A DNA stretch of 64,000 nucleotides from Piliocolobus tephrosceles (taxonomy: Eukaryota; Chordata; Mammalia; Primates; Cercopithecidae). The notes beneath the pieces are model-generated. The model saw only the letters and a list, made by a program, of their open reading frames with translations. It ran no database searches and was not told the DNA's origin. Where the stretch lies: positions 33,595,117 to 33,659,116 of the forward strand of contig NC_045453.1 of NCBI RefSeq assembly GCF_002776525.5, read 5' to 3'. This document shows, piece by piece, positions 11,680 through 23,029 of the stretch (positions are counted from its first letter, which is position 1; every line of letters starts with the position of its first letter). The translations under genes were made by a program, and so were the position numbers.

Positions 11680-13412
11680 AAAGACCTAATCCATTGTTTA
11701 GGATTTACTTCCCAATGCTGACCTTTAATAGCAGAGAGGGCAGCTGACGCTTAAGCACGATGATATCAGGTCTCTGCAAGTCATTCTCCCCCAACACACC
11801 AGGCCCTTCACATTTTCTCCATGAGATTATGCCACATGATCTCTTCTGTACTGAAAATGTTTCTCATGTCAACCTTACATTGACTAATTTTTAGAAAATG
11901 TAGCTTTGTCCTGATTAATGATATGCATGAAATCATAGATTGGATAATAATAAAAAACTTTTTTTATCTAATACAAATTATAATTGATATGTGACTCTTC
12001 ATTAAAATACTGTTATATCGCTTGCCACTCCTCCTCCAAAACTGCAAAAACAACCAATAAAAAAGGACCACTAACAATCCGTATCCCAGACTTAGGAAGG
12101 CAAACGTTCACAAAACAGAAGCCAGAGTTCCATCTTGTTCTTAGTGTCTAGTGGGAAGCAAAGTAGGGCTGTTTGCTTTGCTGCTGAACAAACAAAATCT
12201 CACCTTGTACTTTTACCACTTCTGGAGACAACTTTGTTTACTGTCATGTTGTTTCTGATGCAAGCACAGCCTGATCAGCTCCAGTTTTGCTTTTCTCTTG
12301 ACCTCATCATTCCCACGCCTCCAGGCCCAAGCTTCAGTTTTCAGACAGCCCTGAACTGGAGTGCACCTTGCAGGATAAAGGCAGCACATGCATCCTGCTT
12401 GCTGCTGCTGTCTGCAGCTCCCAAGGTCCACAGCACAGCCACAGGGCATCCTCAGCAAAAAGAGAGCCAGAGTTTCTTGAGTCCTGGCCTGAAGTACCAT
12501 CCGAATGCAGACAGCACTGACGCTTTCCTATTAATCTCAACAGAGTAAGTACCTCCACTAAACTAAAACTAGTTTTAAAATAGCATTTGTAGATAGAATC
12601 TTCAGGTTATGAAGAAACTTAAACATCATCTCAAACAAGCTTCCAGTTTATGTTTCAGAGAGCTGAGTCTGGGAAACTTGAGACAACTTACTTACACTGA
12701 ATGCCTTCCATATCCCATTCTTGGTATTGAACTTCTAAACAACTGTACTTAAAACCATTGATTAAAAAAAACTTTGTATTTTAAAAATAATGATACCACT
12801 CAATTCTATTGAGGTTGCTATGAAAGTAGACGATCCCTCCATTATAAACACAGAATAAAATATTTGGGAAAAAAATGGATACTGCAAACTAAGTGCTCTC
12901 AAGTTGACCAGAACCTTTAACTCAGAAATTTCAATACTTGACAACTATGCCCAATAAATAATTCAACAGAACAACAAAAAATATATATGTATGCATGTGT
13001 ACACCAAAATCATTATCTGCAGCATTGTCCTTAACAGTTAAAATTATACATAACTGAAATTATTAGGAAAAACCCTTAGAAATGGTGTATGTTGAAATAA
13101 AATTTGATCTATCCATTAAGTTGATGATATAAAAGCTATAAAAAAGCAAAAATGCAAGATGGCATGCTCATAAAAATTGCAGTGTGGAAAGCATGCACTC
13201 ACAATCTGCAATAGAGTCAGAACGGGAGGCAACAAGTGTCCAACGAAAGAGGCCCAGTTCAGAGAAGGATACTCCGTGAACTGGATGGACAAGCAGGCAG
13301 CCTGGGAGAACCACGGAGCAATGTTGGTCAGCACAGAAATCATCTCATTACATCGCACTAGTGAAATCAAACATGCCGGAAAACAGTGTATACCCTCACT
13401 TTGTGAGCAAGT
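11680..13412. other. 1.7 kb unassigned, possible L1M remnant at 12840-13180
   Basis: The left part has no assignment. A 137-codon frame at 12135-12548 ends just before a donor-like 'agagtaagt', but no other exon evidence exists. The A/T-rich right part (12840-13180) vaguely resembles the 3' end of an old L1M. Confidence 0.35.
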
Positions 13413-13578
13413 GTGTACACACACATACACACACACAAACACACAACTGTGCTCCATACACACACATACACACACACAAGCACACGCCGTGCTCCATACA
13501 CACACACACACACACAAACACACGGCCGTGCTCCATACACACACATACACACACACAAACACACGGCTGTGCTCCAAA
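13413..13578. repeat. CA-rich minisatellite, ~40-bp unit, 4 copies
   Basis: Each unit consists of a (CA)n stretch with one CATA interruption, an 'acaaacacac' or 'acaagcacac' block and a 'gtgctccataca' spacer. The spacer 'gctccatac'/'gctccaaac' recurs at 13451, 13491, 13530 and 13571, giving periods of 40, 39 and 41 bp. The strand reads open in several frames simply because CA repeats contain no stop codon. Confidence 0.93.
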
Positions 13579-15750
13579 CTCCCACAGAACAAGAATTGCT
13601 AGCCTGTTGTTGGGTACTTCTCTTTCTTTTTTTTTCTTGTGTGTGTATGTCTGTGCTTTTCTGGGCTCAATTATCTGAGTCGAGCTCAGGATTGTAAAAA
13701 TATTATTAAAAAATAAACTGCTATGACAAAAATGTTGACAGCTATTTATTTATCTTTTAAAATATATATGCACATAAATCCCAAGATAGGAAATGAAAAT
13801 ATTTGTGCTAAATGTAATTTTTTAAAATCGAGAATAGAGATTTAATATTGCTTTTTAACTTGTATTTTTAATTAAAAAGAAAAATAGATTATATGCATTT
13901 TCTTCCCTCTTAAAAAAAGCCTTCCTGGAAGTTCTGATTACGCATAAACAGTCTTTGTGTACATGTGAAGCACAGATAATTTTATTTGAATTAATGTGGT
14001 AAGGGAGCTTCGTCCATGAACAGCTATCACACCACAGTGAAGCATTCAGAGCATAGACAGCATAAATAAGCGAAATGAAAAAAAAATCATTGTACTGTTT
14101 ACCAACAGATCTATAATTACAAAATAAATTAACCATGAAATGAAACACTTTGGGTTTTCTGCAATATTGTTATGAGAGATTGGGTGTGTGTTTTTTTTTT
14201 TTTTTTTCAAATTAATTCTGGGAAAGCTTGAATGTGAAATATTGCAAAGAGTATTATGATTTTTTATTCTTATTTTTTATCTTTTTTTTTTAAATATCAG
14301 TACATATCAGTGTGATTCAGGGACATGCTTTCATTTTCAAAGTCAAAGCTGCAAACTGGGTGGTCACTTTGAAGAAGAGGCTGAGACACGAAACAGAGAA
14401 AGAAGTTGCACAAATGGAAAGCCCCCATCACCTGCAGGTGACAGACCTAGGTTGGAAGAATGACATGTTCTTTATTCTCCTGTGAAGCTAGAACTCTGAG
14501 ATCTCACCTCAGGTCCAGGGAAACAAGAGGAAGAAAGACTGATCTGCCCCCTTCCAAACAGGATTCTAGTGTCCAGCTGACTGACATCAAGATGGCCTTG
14601 CAAAGGTAGGTGCTGAAGTCATCCCCATAAACTATAAAATTAATAAGAGAGGAAGGGAGAAGGGGAACTGAATGTAAACGAAGCTTGTAGCACACTCAGC
14701 TTTAGTTAGTAGGACAGCTCACTCTCTGACCATTGCCCTATCATCGTTTGCTACCTGTTGCCCCAGAATCACACAGATCTTCTTCTGTAGATAACAGTGT
14801 AAGCCTGGTGAAATGTTCCATTTTCCATCTGAGGTCTTCTTTCATGTCCTGCATACCAGTGAAACTACTGATGTCAGCTGGCCAGAAGGACCCCACAAGA
14901 ATCTGACTCATGGAAGAATGCAGTTTCCACATCCTGAAGATTTCATACCCCGGACTCCAACCAATCAATGGTCCCAATTTTCCTGCCCCACACCCTCCAT
15001 GATCCCCTGAAAACTTTCAGCCTAAAGCCCCTCAGGGACACAGACTTGAGGTTCCCACCTGTCTCCTCCCTTGGCTGCCATGTGATCATTAATCTCTTTC
15101 TTTGCTGTAAACTTTGCTGCCTTGATGGATTGGTCTGTGAGTGCACACGAGGCCCAGGAACCTGGTGGTCCTGTAACTGTGCCTTTGGTGAGTTTATATG
15201 ACACAGAGTGAATGTACTTACTGGAGCATTCTATGTAAGTATGTTCCAGGACGACTCCCTCCCAAATCTGTCCTCTTTAGAGGTGTGGCAGGGGACACAA
15301 TCTCTCCTAGCAAGAAACTCAGAGTGTTTGTGATGTAAATGTCCCCTCGAAAAGATGTGGCTCCAGATTTCTTCTAAGAAGAAGAAAGTACATCAAAACA
15401 AACTCTCACGGGGAAAAAAATGGCCAACTTCCTCTCTGAAAGCTCACAGTGCATGTCACACAATTCATCACTTTATTCAGTCAGCTGTGTGCCTTTTCCT
15501 CCTCTTTTTCTACTTAGGTTTTGCTTTTTATTTGGTGTTAAACTCTTAACTTTATGAGGTGCACACTTTCTGTTATAAGCAGAATGTGTGTGGACCTCAG
15601 TTGTACCACTATCAGGAAGAAATGGACTGGGAATGACATGTCTGAGTTCAGACAAGGAGGCTGCTCTTATTTACCAAACGGCCAGCAACCCTGCAGCGAG
15701 GGCACTCCTCCAAGGGAGTCATGCCCCTTCCAAAAAGGTCGTGAAGCAAA
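13579..15750. other. 2.2 kb unassigned, A/T-rich on the left
   Basis: The left 0.75 kb (13580-14330) is very A/T-rich with T-runs at 13628-13636, 14191-14207 and 14282-14290. 14330-15750 has average composition. No repeat family recognised and no domain-bearing frame. Confidence 0.4.
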
Positions 15751-15758
15751 ATCCGTCT

Positions 15759-15794
<36 letters not shown>

Positions 15795-15832
15795 AGAGAG
15801 AGAGAAAGAAAGAAAGAAAAAAAGAAAAATAA
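15751..15832. repeat. Poly-A / GA / GAAA tract with Alu-tail remnant
   Basis: Preceded by 'aaatccgtctc', the last bases of an Alu; only this stub of an Alu is recognisable, so it is a very short 5'-truncated or deleted copy. Then ~33 consecutive A (15759-15791), a (GA)6-like block and GAAA units leading into the LTR at 15833. Confidence 0.8.
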
Positions 15833-16053
15833 AGAAATACCTGAAGCTGGGTAATTTAGAAAGTCATTTAATTGGCTCATGGTGCTGCAGGCTGTACGAG
15901 CACAGCACTGGTATCTGTTTGGTTCCTGGGGAGACCTCAAGGAGCTTTTAGTCATGGCAGAAGGTGAAGTGGGAGCAGACATATCTTGTGGCAAAAGCAG
16001 GAGCAAGAGAGAGACAGTGAGGGGGTGGGGGTGCCACACATTTGAACAACCTG

Positions 16054-16085
16054 ATCTCTTGGGAACTCCTGAGTTCCCAAGAGAT
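16054..16085. repeat. Perfect 15-bp inverted repeat, 2-bp loop
   Basis: Left arm 16054-16068 (atctcttgggaactc), two-base spacer, right arm 16071-16085 its exact complement. It lies inside the MST-type LTR in a region that does not normally show a perfect palindrome in this family. Confidence 0.95.
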
Positions 16086-16182
16086 TCCCGATATTTTAAG
16101 GACAGCACCAAGCCATGAGGGATGTCCCCATGACCCAAACACCTCCCGCCAGGCCCCACCTCCAACACTGTGAATTACATTT

Positions 16183-16491
16183 CTTTCTCTTACCCTGCCC
16201 CGCCCCCTGTGAGGTGGGGGTTTCACTCTTGTTGCCCAGGTTGGAGTGCAGTGACACAATCTCAGCTCACTGCAACCTCTGCCTCCTGGCTTCAAGCCAT
16301 CCTCCTGCTTCAGCCTCCTGAGAAGGTGGGATTACAGGTGCTGCCAGCACTGCTAGGCTAATTTGTGTATGTTTAGGAGAGACGGAGTTTCACCATGTTG
16401 GCCAGGCTGTTCTTGAACTCCTGACCTTGTGATCTGCCGGTCTCAGCCTCCCAAAGTGCTGGGATTACAGGTGTGAGCCACTGTGCCCGGC
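16183..16491 (-). mobile_element. Alu element
   Basis: Complete antisense dimer ending 'gagccactgtgcccggc'. It is flanked by near-identical 14-bp target duplications, tgtgaattacattt at 16169-16182 and tgtggattacattt at 16492-16505. The expected poly-T is replaced by a C/T mixture ('ctttctcttaccctgcccc'), showing a degenerated tail. It inserted into the MST LTR, so it is younger than that LTR. Confidence 0.95.
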
Positions 16492-16547
16492 TGTGGATTA
16501 CATTTCAACGTGAGATTTGGGTGGGGTCAAATATCCAAACTCTGTCA

Positions 16548-17221
16548 CTCTCCTCAATGGCGTGTCCTCCACTCTTTGACAGCTTTTGCATCCACGCCTG
16601 ACTCAACAGTGCTTTCTCTTTGGTGATTCACTTTCCGAAATGCTTAACTGAGCTTTCACAAAAAGGAACACTGTTTTTGCGTGCCCATTTCATTGGTTTA
16701 TACAGTATTTAGTCAGATTACATAATTATGATGAGACATACAATTAAATAAATTGATTTAGGAAGAAATACAACTGAATGGCATTAAGCGGATCAGGCAC
16801 TGTTGCTGGAGGAATCAGAACTGCCTGGGAAACCATGTGTAGACTGAAGGCTATAGAGGCTCAGGATGCAGGGGTCTCCATCATATGGTGACAGAGAGAA
16901 TGGAAGGGCAGTGGTCGTGGGAAATCAGTTACAGGAAAAGCAGCCTCAACTGTACCTCTGTTTACTATCAGCATTAGTGAGGTTGAAGCCCAAAGACCCC
17001 AAAGCCCACCAGCCCCTCCTCTAGGCTGTCTGCATGCCAGCCATGGAACACCTTGCATCCTCAGGGTACCTGAAGCATCTCTCCACCTGCACAGTCAGTT
17101 CCTGAGGCCTCGTGGTGTTCTCATTCTAGGATAGCATCAAGCACGTTCTTGGGCAGTAAGAGATTTTGAGCAAAAAATGGCCATCTTGCCGTTGGTTACC
17201 TCGGCTCTGACCTTTTGCTAA
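16548..17221. other. Unassigned 0.67-kb sequence
   Basis: A/T-rich at 16680-16770; no repeat recognised. Confidence 0.4.
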
Positions 17222-17934
17222 GAGCTGAATTGTGTCTCCTCCAAATTCATATGTTGAGGTCTTAAATCCCATTGCCTCAGAACGTGACTGCATTAGAGAC
17301 AGAGCCTTGAAAGAAATGATTAGGTTTGATGGAGGCCTTTAGGGTGGGCCCTCATCCGCTATGACTATTGTGCTTATAAAAAGAGGGAATTGGGGCCGGG
17401 CGTGGTGGTTCATGTCTGTAATCCTAGCACTTTGGGAGGCCAAGGCAAGCGGATCACTTGAGGTCAGGAGTTCGAGACCAGCCTGGCTAAGATGGTGAAA
17501 CCCTGTCTCTACTAAAAATACAAAAATTAGCTGGGCATGATGGCAAGCATCTGTAATCCTAGCTACTTGGGAGACTGAGGCAGGAGAATCGCTTGAACCT
17601 GGGAGGTGGAGGTTGCAGTGAGCCGAGATCGTACCATTGCACTTCAACCTGGGCAAAAAGAGTGAAACTCTGTCTCAAAATAAATAAATAAACAAAATAG
17701 AAGGAGGGAATTGGGATTCACAGGGAGACACAAGGGATGCTCACACAGAGGAGACACCTATGAGAGCTCGGCAAGAAGGCAGCCACCCTCAGGCCACAGA
17801 GAGACATCCCGGGAGAAACCAGCCAATGCCTTGATCTTGGACTTCCAGCTTGCAGAACTGTGAGAAAATCAGCTTCTATTGTTTATGTCCCCCAGTCTGT
17901 GGTATTTTGACATAGCAGCCCTAGGAAACGAATG
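17222..17934 (+). mobile_element. MLT1-type LTR split by an Alu
   Basis: Left part 17222-17394 starts 'gagctgaattgtgtctcctc' and reaches 'tgcttataaaaagaggg', the TATA-like part of MLT1. Right part 17704-17934 holds 'gcaagaaggcagccaccc', 'ttgatcttggacttccagc' and 'agaactgtgagaaaat', and ends 'ccctaggaaacgaatgca'. Together they make a full-length MLT1 LTR (ERVL-MaLR) in forward orientation with an Alu in the middle. Confidence 0.85.
17395..17703 (+). mobile_element. Alu element
   Basis: Full-length dimer from 'gccgggcgtggtggttcatg' to 'gaaactctgtctcaaaat', with an A-rich (AAAT)n tail. Perfect 12-bp target duplication gagggaattggg at 17383-17394 and 17704-17715. Nested in the MLT1 LTR. Confidence 0.96.
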
Positions 17935-18039
17935 CATCCTTCCAACCTGCATTCAAACTGCAGTCTTCAGGGGCTGTCGCCTGGATTCCAGAACTATCTC
18001 CCAACAAGAAGTAGGCTTGCTGGGCGAGTAGTCCCGAAG

Positions 18040-18185
18040 ACCTCCAGAATGAGAAACACCTGGGATGCTGGTTTAACAAGGCAGACTCCTGGGCTCCACT
18101 CTGACCTTCTAAATCCAATCGCTAGGAGAGAGACTCAGTAATGTCTTCTGTTAAGAAGCCCAGTGGGTGATTACCATGCCCACTA
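18040..18185 (-). mobile_element. MER5-type hAT fossil
   Basis: Blocks 'gagaaacacctgggatgctg', 'ctgggctccactctgacctt', 'gactcagtaatgtcttctgt' and 'agcccagtgggtgatta' follow MER5 order in reverse orientation. Ends not intact. Confidence 0.5.
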
Positions 18186-18204
18186 GCTTTCTGTTCAGAG
18201 ATAC

Positions 18205-18290
18205 ATTAAACTTGCACATATTTATGGGGTACATGTGATATTTTGTTACATGCATCGAATGTGTAGTGATCAAGTCAGGATTTGAGAATG
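18205..18290 (-). mobile_element. Possible L1 3'UTR fragment
   Basis: 'atttatggggtacatgtgat' and 'gtagtgatcaagtcagg' resemble a segment common in older primate L1 3'UTRs in antisense. Too short to assign with certainty. Confidence 0.35.
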
Positions 18291-18539
18291 GAATCAGCAT
18301 CTTAAATACAAGCTCATTCTACCTAAGGATAGATCCCTGGAGTCAGAGCTCTTAACTTGCATAGACCTCATTTGCTATTTCTAACGAGTCATGGAGACCT
18401 GGTTGTAAATGGCAGGATTTACCTATTCAAGAAATTTAAAACCCCCAATAAGACACTTTGTGAACCTCAAATGCCCCACCAATTCCAGTTAATGACAATA
18501 AGGAAGAAGGAGGAGACATAATGGTGACAAGCTTGAGGC

Positions 18540-18720
18540 TGGAGTCCATCACGATCACAGCTGCGCTTGCATCCCGTTTCTATGACTCACCAGCTAGGTG
18601 ATTTGGCAAGTTATGTGACCTTTCTGAGTCTCACTTTTTAAATTTGTTTAAAGAACAAAGTTGGAAATACATGAGAAGCACTTATCAGAATGCCGAGCAC
18701 TTACTAGGTACCTGGAATAA
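18540..18720 (+). mobile_element. MIR fossil
   Basis: Order 'gcttgcatcccgtttc', 'gactcaccagctaggtgatt', 'ggcaagttatgtgacctttc', 'tgagtctcac' and 'gccgagcacttactaggtac' matches MIR from core to 3' region in forward orientation. Confidence 0.72.
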
Positions 18721-19072
18721 TAGATATGATTAGATTATACATTATAAAAATGCAGTGGCTACAACAGTTGATACTGGCATAAGGAGAACAGTGTAAAATA
18801 TAGATATCATATGAATAAACCCAAGTATACACTTTAAAAATCTTATTTTTCAAATATAACTGCAAATGTATAGAGGCAAGGATGGTTTGAAACAAAAGGC
18901 TAAGTGTAGGGGCAAAATGCAGCAAATCTTTGTTTGTCCCAGGAGGAATTATAAAGACAGAAAAAAACACTAGACAATCGAAGGGATTGGAGTGAACATT
19001 TGTTTGGACCTTAACTGGGCAGACTAACCCTTTCACTGAGAGCAACTGTAAATGCTGGACAAAATTTTAGAA
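18721..19072. other. Unassigned spacer
   Basis: A/T-rich; no repeat recognised. Confidence 0.4.
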
Positions 19073-20152
19073 AAGAAGGAAGAAAGAAAGGACAGATGGA
19101 GGGACAGACAAATGGAAAGATAGTAATGAAGGAAGAAAGGGAGGAAGGAAGAAAGCAAGGAAGAAAAGAAGGAAGAAAGGAAAGAAGGAAGGAAGGAAGG
19201 ACAGATGGACAGACAGGCAGATGGAAGGAAGAAAAGAAGGAGGGAAGGAAGGGAGGGAGGGGAAAGGGAGGGAGGAAGGAAGAACAGGTGGATGGAAGGA
19301 AGAAAGGAAGAAAGGATGGATGGATGGACAGGCAGATGGAAGGAAGAAAGGAAGGAGGGAAGGAAGGAAGGAAGCCAGGAAGGAAGGAAAGACAGGCAGT
19401 TGGAAGGAAGGAAGGAAGGAAGGAAGGAAGGCAGGAAGGAAGGACAGATAGGCAGATGGAAGGAAGAAAGGAAAGAGGGAAAGAAGGGCAAAAGAAAGGA
19501 AGTAAAGAAGGAAGGAAGGAAGAAAGGAAGGAAGGAGGAGAGGGAGGAAGGGAAGGAAGGAAGGACAGAAAGACAGGCAGACAGATGTAAAGAAGAATGG
19601 AAGGAGGGAAGGAAGGGAGAAAGGAAGGAAAAAAGGAAGGAAGGAAGGAAGGAAGGAAGGAAGGAAGGAAGGAAGGAAGGAAGGACAGGTGGGTGGACAG
19701 GCAGATGGAAAAAAGAAAGGAAGGAGGGAAGGAAGGGAGGGAGGAAGGAAGGAAGGACGGACAGATGGATGGACAGGCAGATAAAAAAAGGAAGGAGGGA
19801 AGGAGGGGAGGGAGGAAGAAAGGAAAGAAGGAAAGAAAGAAGGGGAAGGGAAGGAAGGAGAGAAGAAGGAAGGAAGGAAGGACAGATGTAAAGAAGAATG
19901 GAAGAAAGGAAGGAAGGAAGAAAGAAAGGAAGGAAGGACAGATGGATGGACAGGCAGATGGAAAAAAGAAAGGAAGAAAGGAAAGAGGGAAGGAAGGGAG
20001 GGAGGGAGGGAGGAAGGGAGGAAGGAAGGAAAGAAGGAAGGGAGGAAGGAAGGAAATAAGGAAGGAAGGAAATAAGGAAAGAAGGAAGGGAGGAAAAGAG
20101 GAAGGGAGGGATGAAGGGAGGGAGGGAGGAAGGGAGGGAGGGAAGAAGCCTA
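19073..20152. repeat. GGAA/GAAG purine array, ~1.08 kb
   Basis: A nearly all-purine plus strand built of GGAA, GAAA and GGGA tetramers. The longest pure run is 12 consecutive GGAA (19635-19682). It is punctuated by a 'gacaggcagatgg' motif: the core aggcag recurs at 19215, 19330, 19394, 19450, 19575, 19699, 19775 and 19952 (spacings 56-177, several near 115-125), so the array has an irregular higher-order structure. A second marker, 'acagatgtaaagaagaatgg', occurs at 19581 and 19882. All six frames are unusually open because the tetramers contain few stops: a 446-codon minus frame runs 19011-20351 and a 228-codon plus frame 19205-19891. These predict monotonous S/F/L/P or K/E/G/R peptides and are not considered genes. 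Confidence 0.97.
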
Positions 20153-20683
20153 AAGAAGGAAGGAAACAGAAGACAGAAAATTCTTTGAGGGCAACAAAGA
20201 ACAAATAGTACAACCAGGACTCAAAACCCCCAGATGTGTAGGAGGGCACTGAGGAGCACCCATTGGCTTCTGCTGTTTCCTTGGGATGTTTATAGATGTA
20301 GTTTGGGGATACTGTGGCTGGACAGGAAGCGATGACCTGGGACTGCAGCACTTCATTAGGATGGGGGGCTGAGGTTGAAGTTTGATATTCCCAAGTCAGC
20401 CAGTAGTTGAGGGCCTTAGATTCTAGAGAAGAGGGAATCTTGGAAAAATGAGCCTCGAAAATTATTCATTCAATTTTTCCTCAAGGCATCTACCAATTCC
20501 TTCTTGAAACGTGAGACACCTGAAAGCCAAATGAAAAGCAGAAGCTTGGAGGCTCAAAATCTGAGCAGAGTTTTTGAGTCTCACAGCTCTGGAAACAGGA
20601 GGTAGAAGTTCAGGGCCCACTCTGGTTTGGAGATCCTGCTAGACTCTGTCACACACACATGTAACACAAATATGTGACATGTA

Positions 20684-20688
<5 letters not shown>
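20153..20688. other. Unassigned spacer
   Basis: No repeat recognised between the GGAA array and the CA repeat. Confidence 0.4.

Positions 20689-20719
<31 letters not shown>
20687..20719. repeat. (CA)n microsatellite
   Basis: About 16 uninterrupted CA dinucleotides, with imperfect CA/TA flanks from 20650. Confidence 0.95.
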
Positions 20720-20720
<1 letters not shown>

Positions 20721-20929
20721 CAAGGCCTGATGAAACTGTCTGGTAAAGATACAATGAACCATTTGTAGATTTAGACAACTTTTTACCTTCCTAGACTGCA
20801 AAAGGATGCTTACTCGATGGTACTGGTTTTCTGTAGACTCCGTCCTACACACTAAAATAGATGCCACCAGAAGAAAAAGGGTCAGGAAAGTTGTGGAGCA
20901 CCCCATTATTGATGAAAATTGAGCTAAAA

Positions 20930-22352
20930 ATGAATAACAAAGAGATAACTAAAATGACTGAATATTTGAAAAACAGCAATGAATTTCTTAAATAATTTAT
21001 GGGTTAAAGGATCTATCACAGTGGAAATTGCAAAATATTTTGCCCTAAAAATAATGAAAAGATAGCATACCACAAATGAAACGTAACTAAAGTGTTGCCC
21101 AGAGGGACATTTACAGCTTTGAATGTGTGCATTAGAAAAGAAGAAATGCTGAAAACTCAGTGTTTGTGTTTCTATCTGAAGAGGCTGAAAAAAGTCAAAA
21201 TGAGATAGAAAAAGAAAAAGCAAAAAAAAAAAAAAAAAAAAGAGTATCAATGGAATAGAAAGCAAAAGTTAGACCAAATCAGTAAAGCCCAATGTTGGCT
21301 ATTTGAAAATGTTAATAAAACTGATATATCATTACCAATATAGTTCAAGAAAAAATAGAATAATCAGAAATGAAAAATGGAACATCATGAGAGACTCCAT
21401 GGACATTAATAAAGAAAATAAGATTACTTGAACAACTTCTTGATAATAAATTTGAAAATATATATGAACAAAATTTCTTAGAAGACACAATTTACCAAAT
21501 TCATGCAAGAAGAAATAGAACATATGAATAGCTCTTAATATATCAAAAAACTAACCTGTAATTAAAAATCCTCTCCAAGAAAAACTCCACAACCAAATGG
21601 CTTCAGCAGTTGATTATTTCAAATATTTAAAGGAGAAATAACTCCAACTATACAGAAACTGGGAAACTCATTAAGAGCCAGCATAAACTCAGTAAAAACC
21701 TGACAAGGAAATTACAACAAGGGAAAATTATAGACTTGTTAATTTCATGAAAATAAAGGCAACATTCTAAACAAATCATTATTAATTGAATCCAGGCTTT
21801 ATTTCAGACATAAAAAGATTGGTTTAAACATTCAAAAATCAATTACCTGTACTAGTAGAATACAGAGGGTGAACCATGTAATTATCTCAATAGATGCTAA
21901 AAAAAAAAACACTCAAAAAATTCAACATTTCTTTATATTGAAAATTTCAGTAAGCTAGGAATAGAGGTGAATTCCTTAATCTGCTATAGGATATCCTCTT
22001 AAGAATTATGTGAAAATTGTATTTCGTGATGAAGTATCAAAATCAGGAACAAGGTCAGTATATTCGCTAATGGTATTATTATTCACATTGCACTGAAAGT
22101 TCTGACAGTGCAATCAGGCGAGCGTATGAATCGGTACAACCACTTTGAAAACCGTTTGGCGTTGTCCATTAAAACTAAATGTAGGCATATCAGTCTGTGT
22201 TCCTAACCAGCATAAATAAGTGTTTGTACAACCATAGGTACAAATAAGAACGTTCGAATTAGTACTATTTGCAATAGTCAAATACTGGGAACCATCTCAA
22301 TGACCATTATACAATACAATGCAGTCTACTCATATAATGGAATACTCTAGAG
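20930..22352 (+). mobile_element. Old L1M ORF2-region fragment
   Basis: Highly diverged L1 in forward orientation. Recognisable landmarks are 'ccaaatggcttcagcagttg', 'attatctcaatagatgctaa' followed by 'ttcaacatttcttta', and the C-terminal landmark 'ggaatactctagagc'. All frames are broken by many stops and indels. A 20-A run at 21221-21240 may mark a lost secondary insertion. Confidence 0.65.
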
Positions 22353-22548
22353 CAGCAGTCAGCAAACTATTTCTATAAATGACCGGATAGTAAATATTTC
22401 AGGTTTTCTGAACCAAGGAGCAAAACCAAGGGTGTTATATAGGTACTAGTATGCCTTTTAATAATGTGAAAAACATTGTTAGCTCATGAGCTGTACAGAA
22501 ACAGTGGTGGGCCAGGTGTGGTCCCTGGGCCATAGTTTGCCAAACTCC
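22353..22548. mobile_element. hAT-like DNA transposon fossil inside L1M
   Basis: Starts 'gcagtcagcaaactatttct' and ends 'tgggccatagtttgcc', the complementary 'ggcaaact' type ends of a common non-autonomous hAT-like family. It interrupts the L1M landmark 'ggaatactc...acagaataatgaaaagaac', so it inserted after that L1. Same family as 48150 and 53013; family name not assigned. Confidence 0.6.
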
Positions 22549-22870
22549 ACTACAGAATAATGAAAAGAACAACCTCTGTTACATGGAAAGTCCTGGATCA
22601 GTTTCACAGGCTGACTCAACTCAAAGATACCAGATGCAAAAGAGCATACATATGGCTCCCTTTATGTGAAGTTAAAAACAGCAGCACAATTTATGGAACT
22701 AGAAGTATGCAGAGGAGAGACCTCAAGGGTTATCAATTAGCAGAGGGCACAAGACAGGCTTCTGGGGTTAGGAATATCCTCTGAGCCGAGTGGTGGTGTA
22801 TTTATCTGTACAAATTTATTAAACTGTAAATATACATTTGTGCATTTGCCGTGTTTATATTTATCTTCAG
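22549..22870 (+). mobile_element. L1M 3' end (continues 20930)
   Basis: 'catatggctccctttatgtg' then 'gaactagaagtatgcag', 'gcttctggggttaggaatat', 'tggtggtgtatttatctgta' and 'attaaactgtaaatatac' reproduce the order of an old L1M 3'UTR. Confidence 0.6.
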
Positions 22871-23029
22871 TTAAAAGGCTTACCAAATAAATTGTTGGTG
22901 AATATTTATTAGTGTGTACCTTCGAAGCAGACTTCGTATGTACAGGGGAAAGAGGGACAGGAGAAGGAACCCTCTCCACATTACTGAGTGAGCCTCAGGG
23001 GGGACATATGAAAGGTTCTCACCAGGCAG

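Larger units (their letters stand above)
15833..16547 (-). mobile_element. MST-type LTR split by an Alu
   Basis: Left part 15833-16182 ('gaaatacctgaagctgggta', 'cagaaggtgaagtgggagc', 'caggccccacctccaacac') and right part 16506-16547 ('gtgagatttgggtgggg' ... 'ccaaactctgtca') form one MaLR LTR in reverse orientation. It is interrupted by the Alu at 16183-16491. Its outer left end is missing, replaced by the A/GA tract. A perfect 15-bp inverted repeat lies inside at 16054-16085. Confidence 0.82.

Noticed and set aside
12135..12548. 137-codon frame ending at a splice-donor-like 'agagtaagt'
   Set aside because: No acceptor, partner exon or recognisable domain; a minus frame of 95 codons overlaps it.
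13116..13602. 158- and 141-codon frames over the CA VNTR
   Set aside because: CA/TG repeats lack stops; the peptides are alternating T/H or C/V.
19011..20351. 446-codon minus-strand open frame, with long plus-strand frames opposite
   Set aside because: Entirely explained by stop-poor GGAA/TTCC tetramers; predicted peptides are monotonous S/F/L/P or K/E/G/R and all frames are open together.
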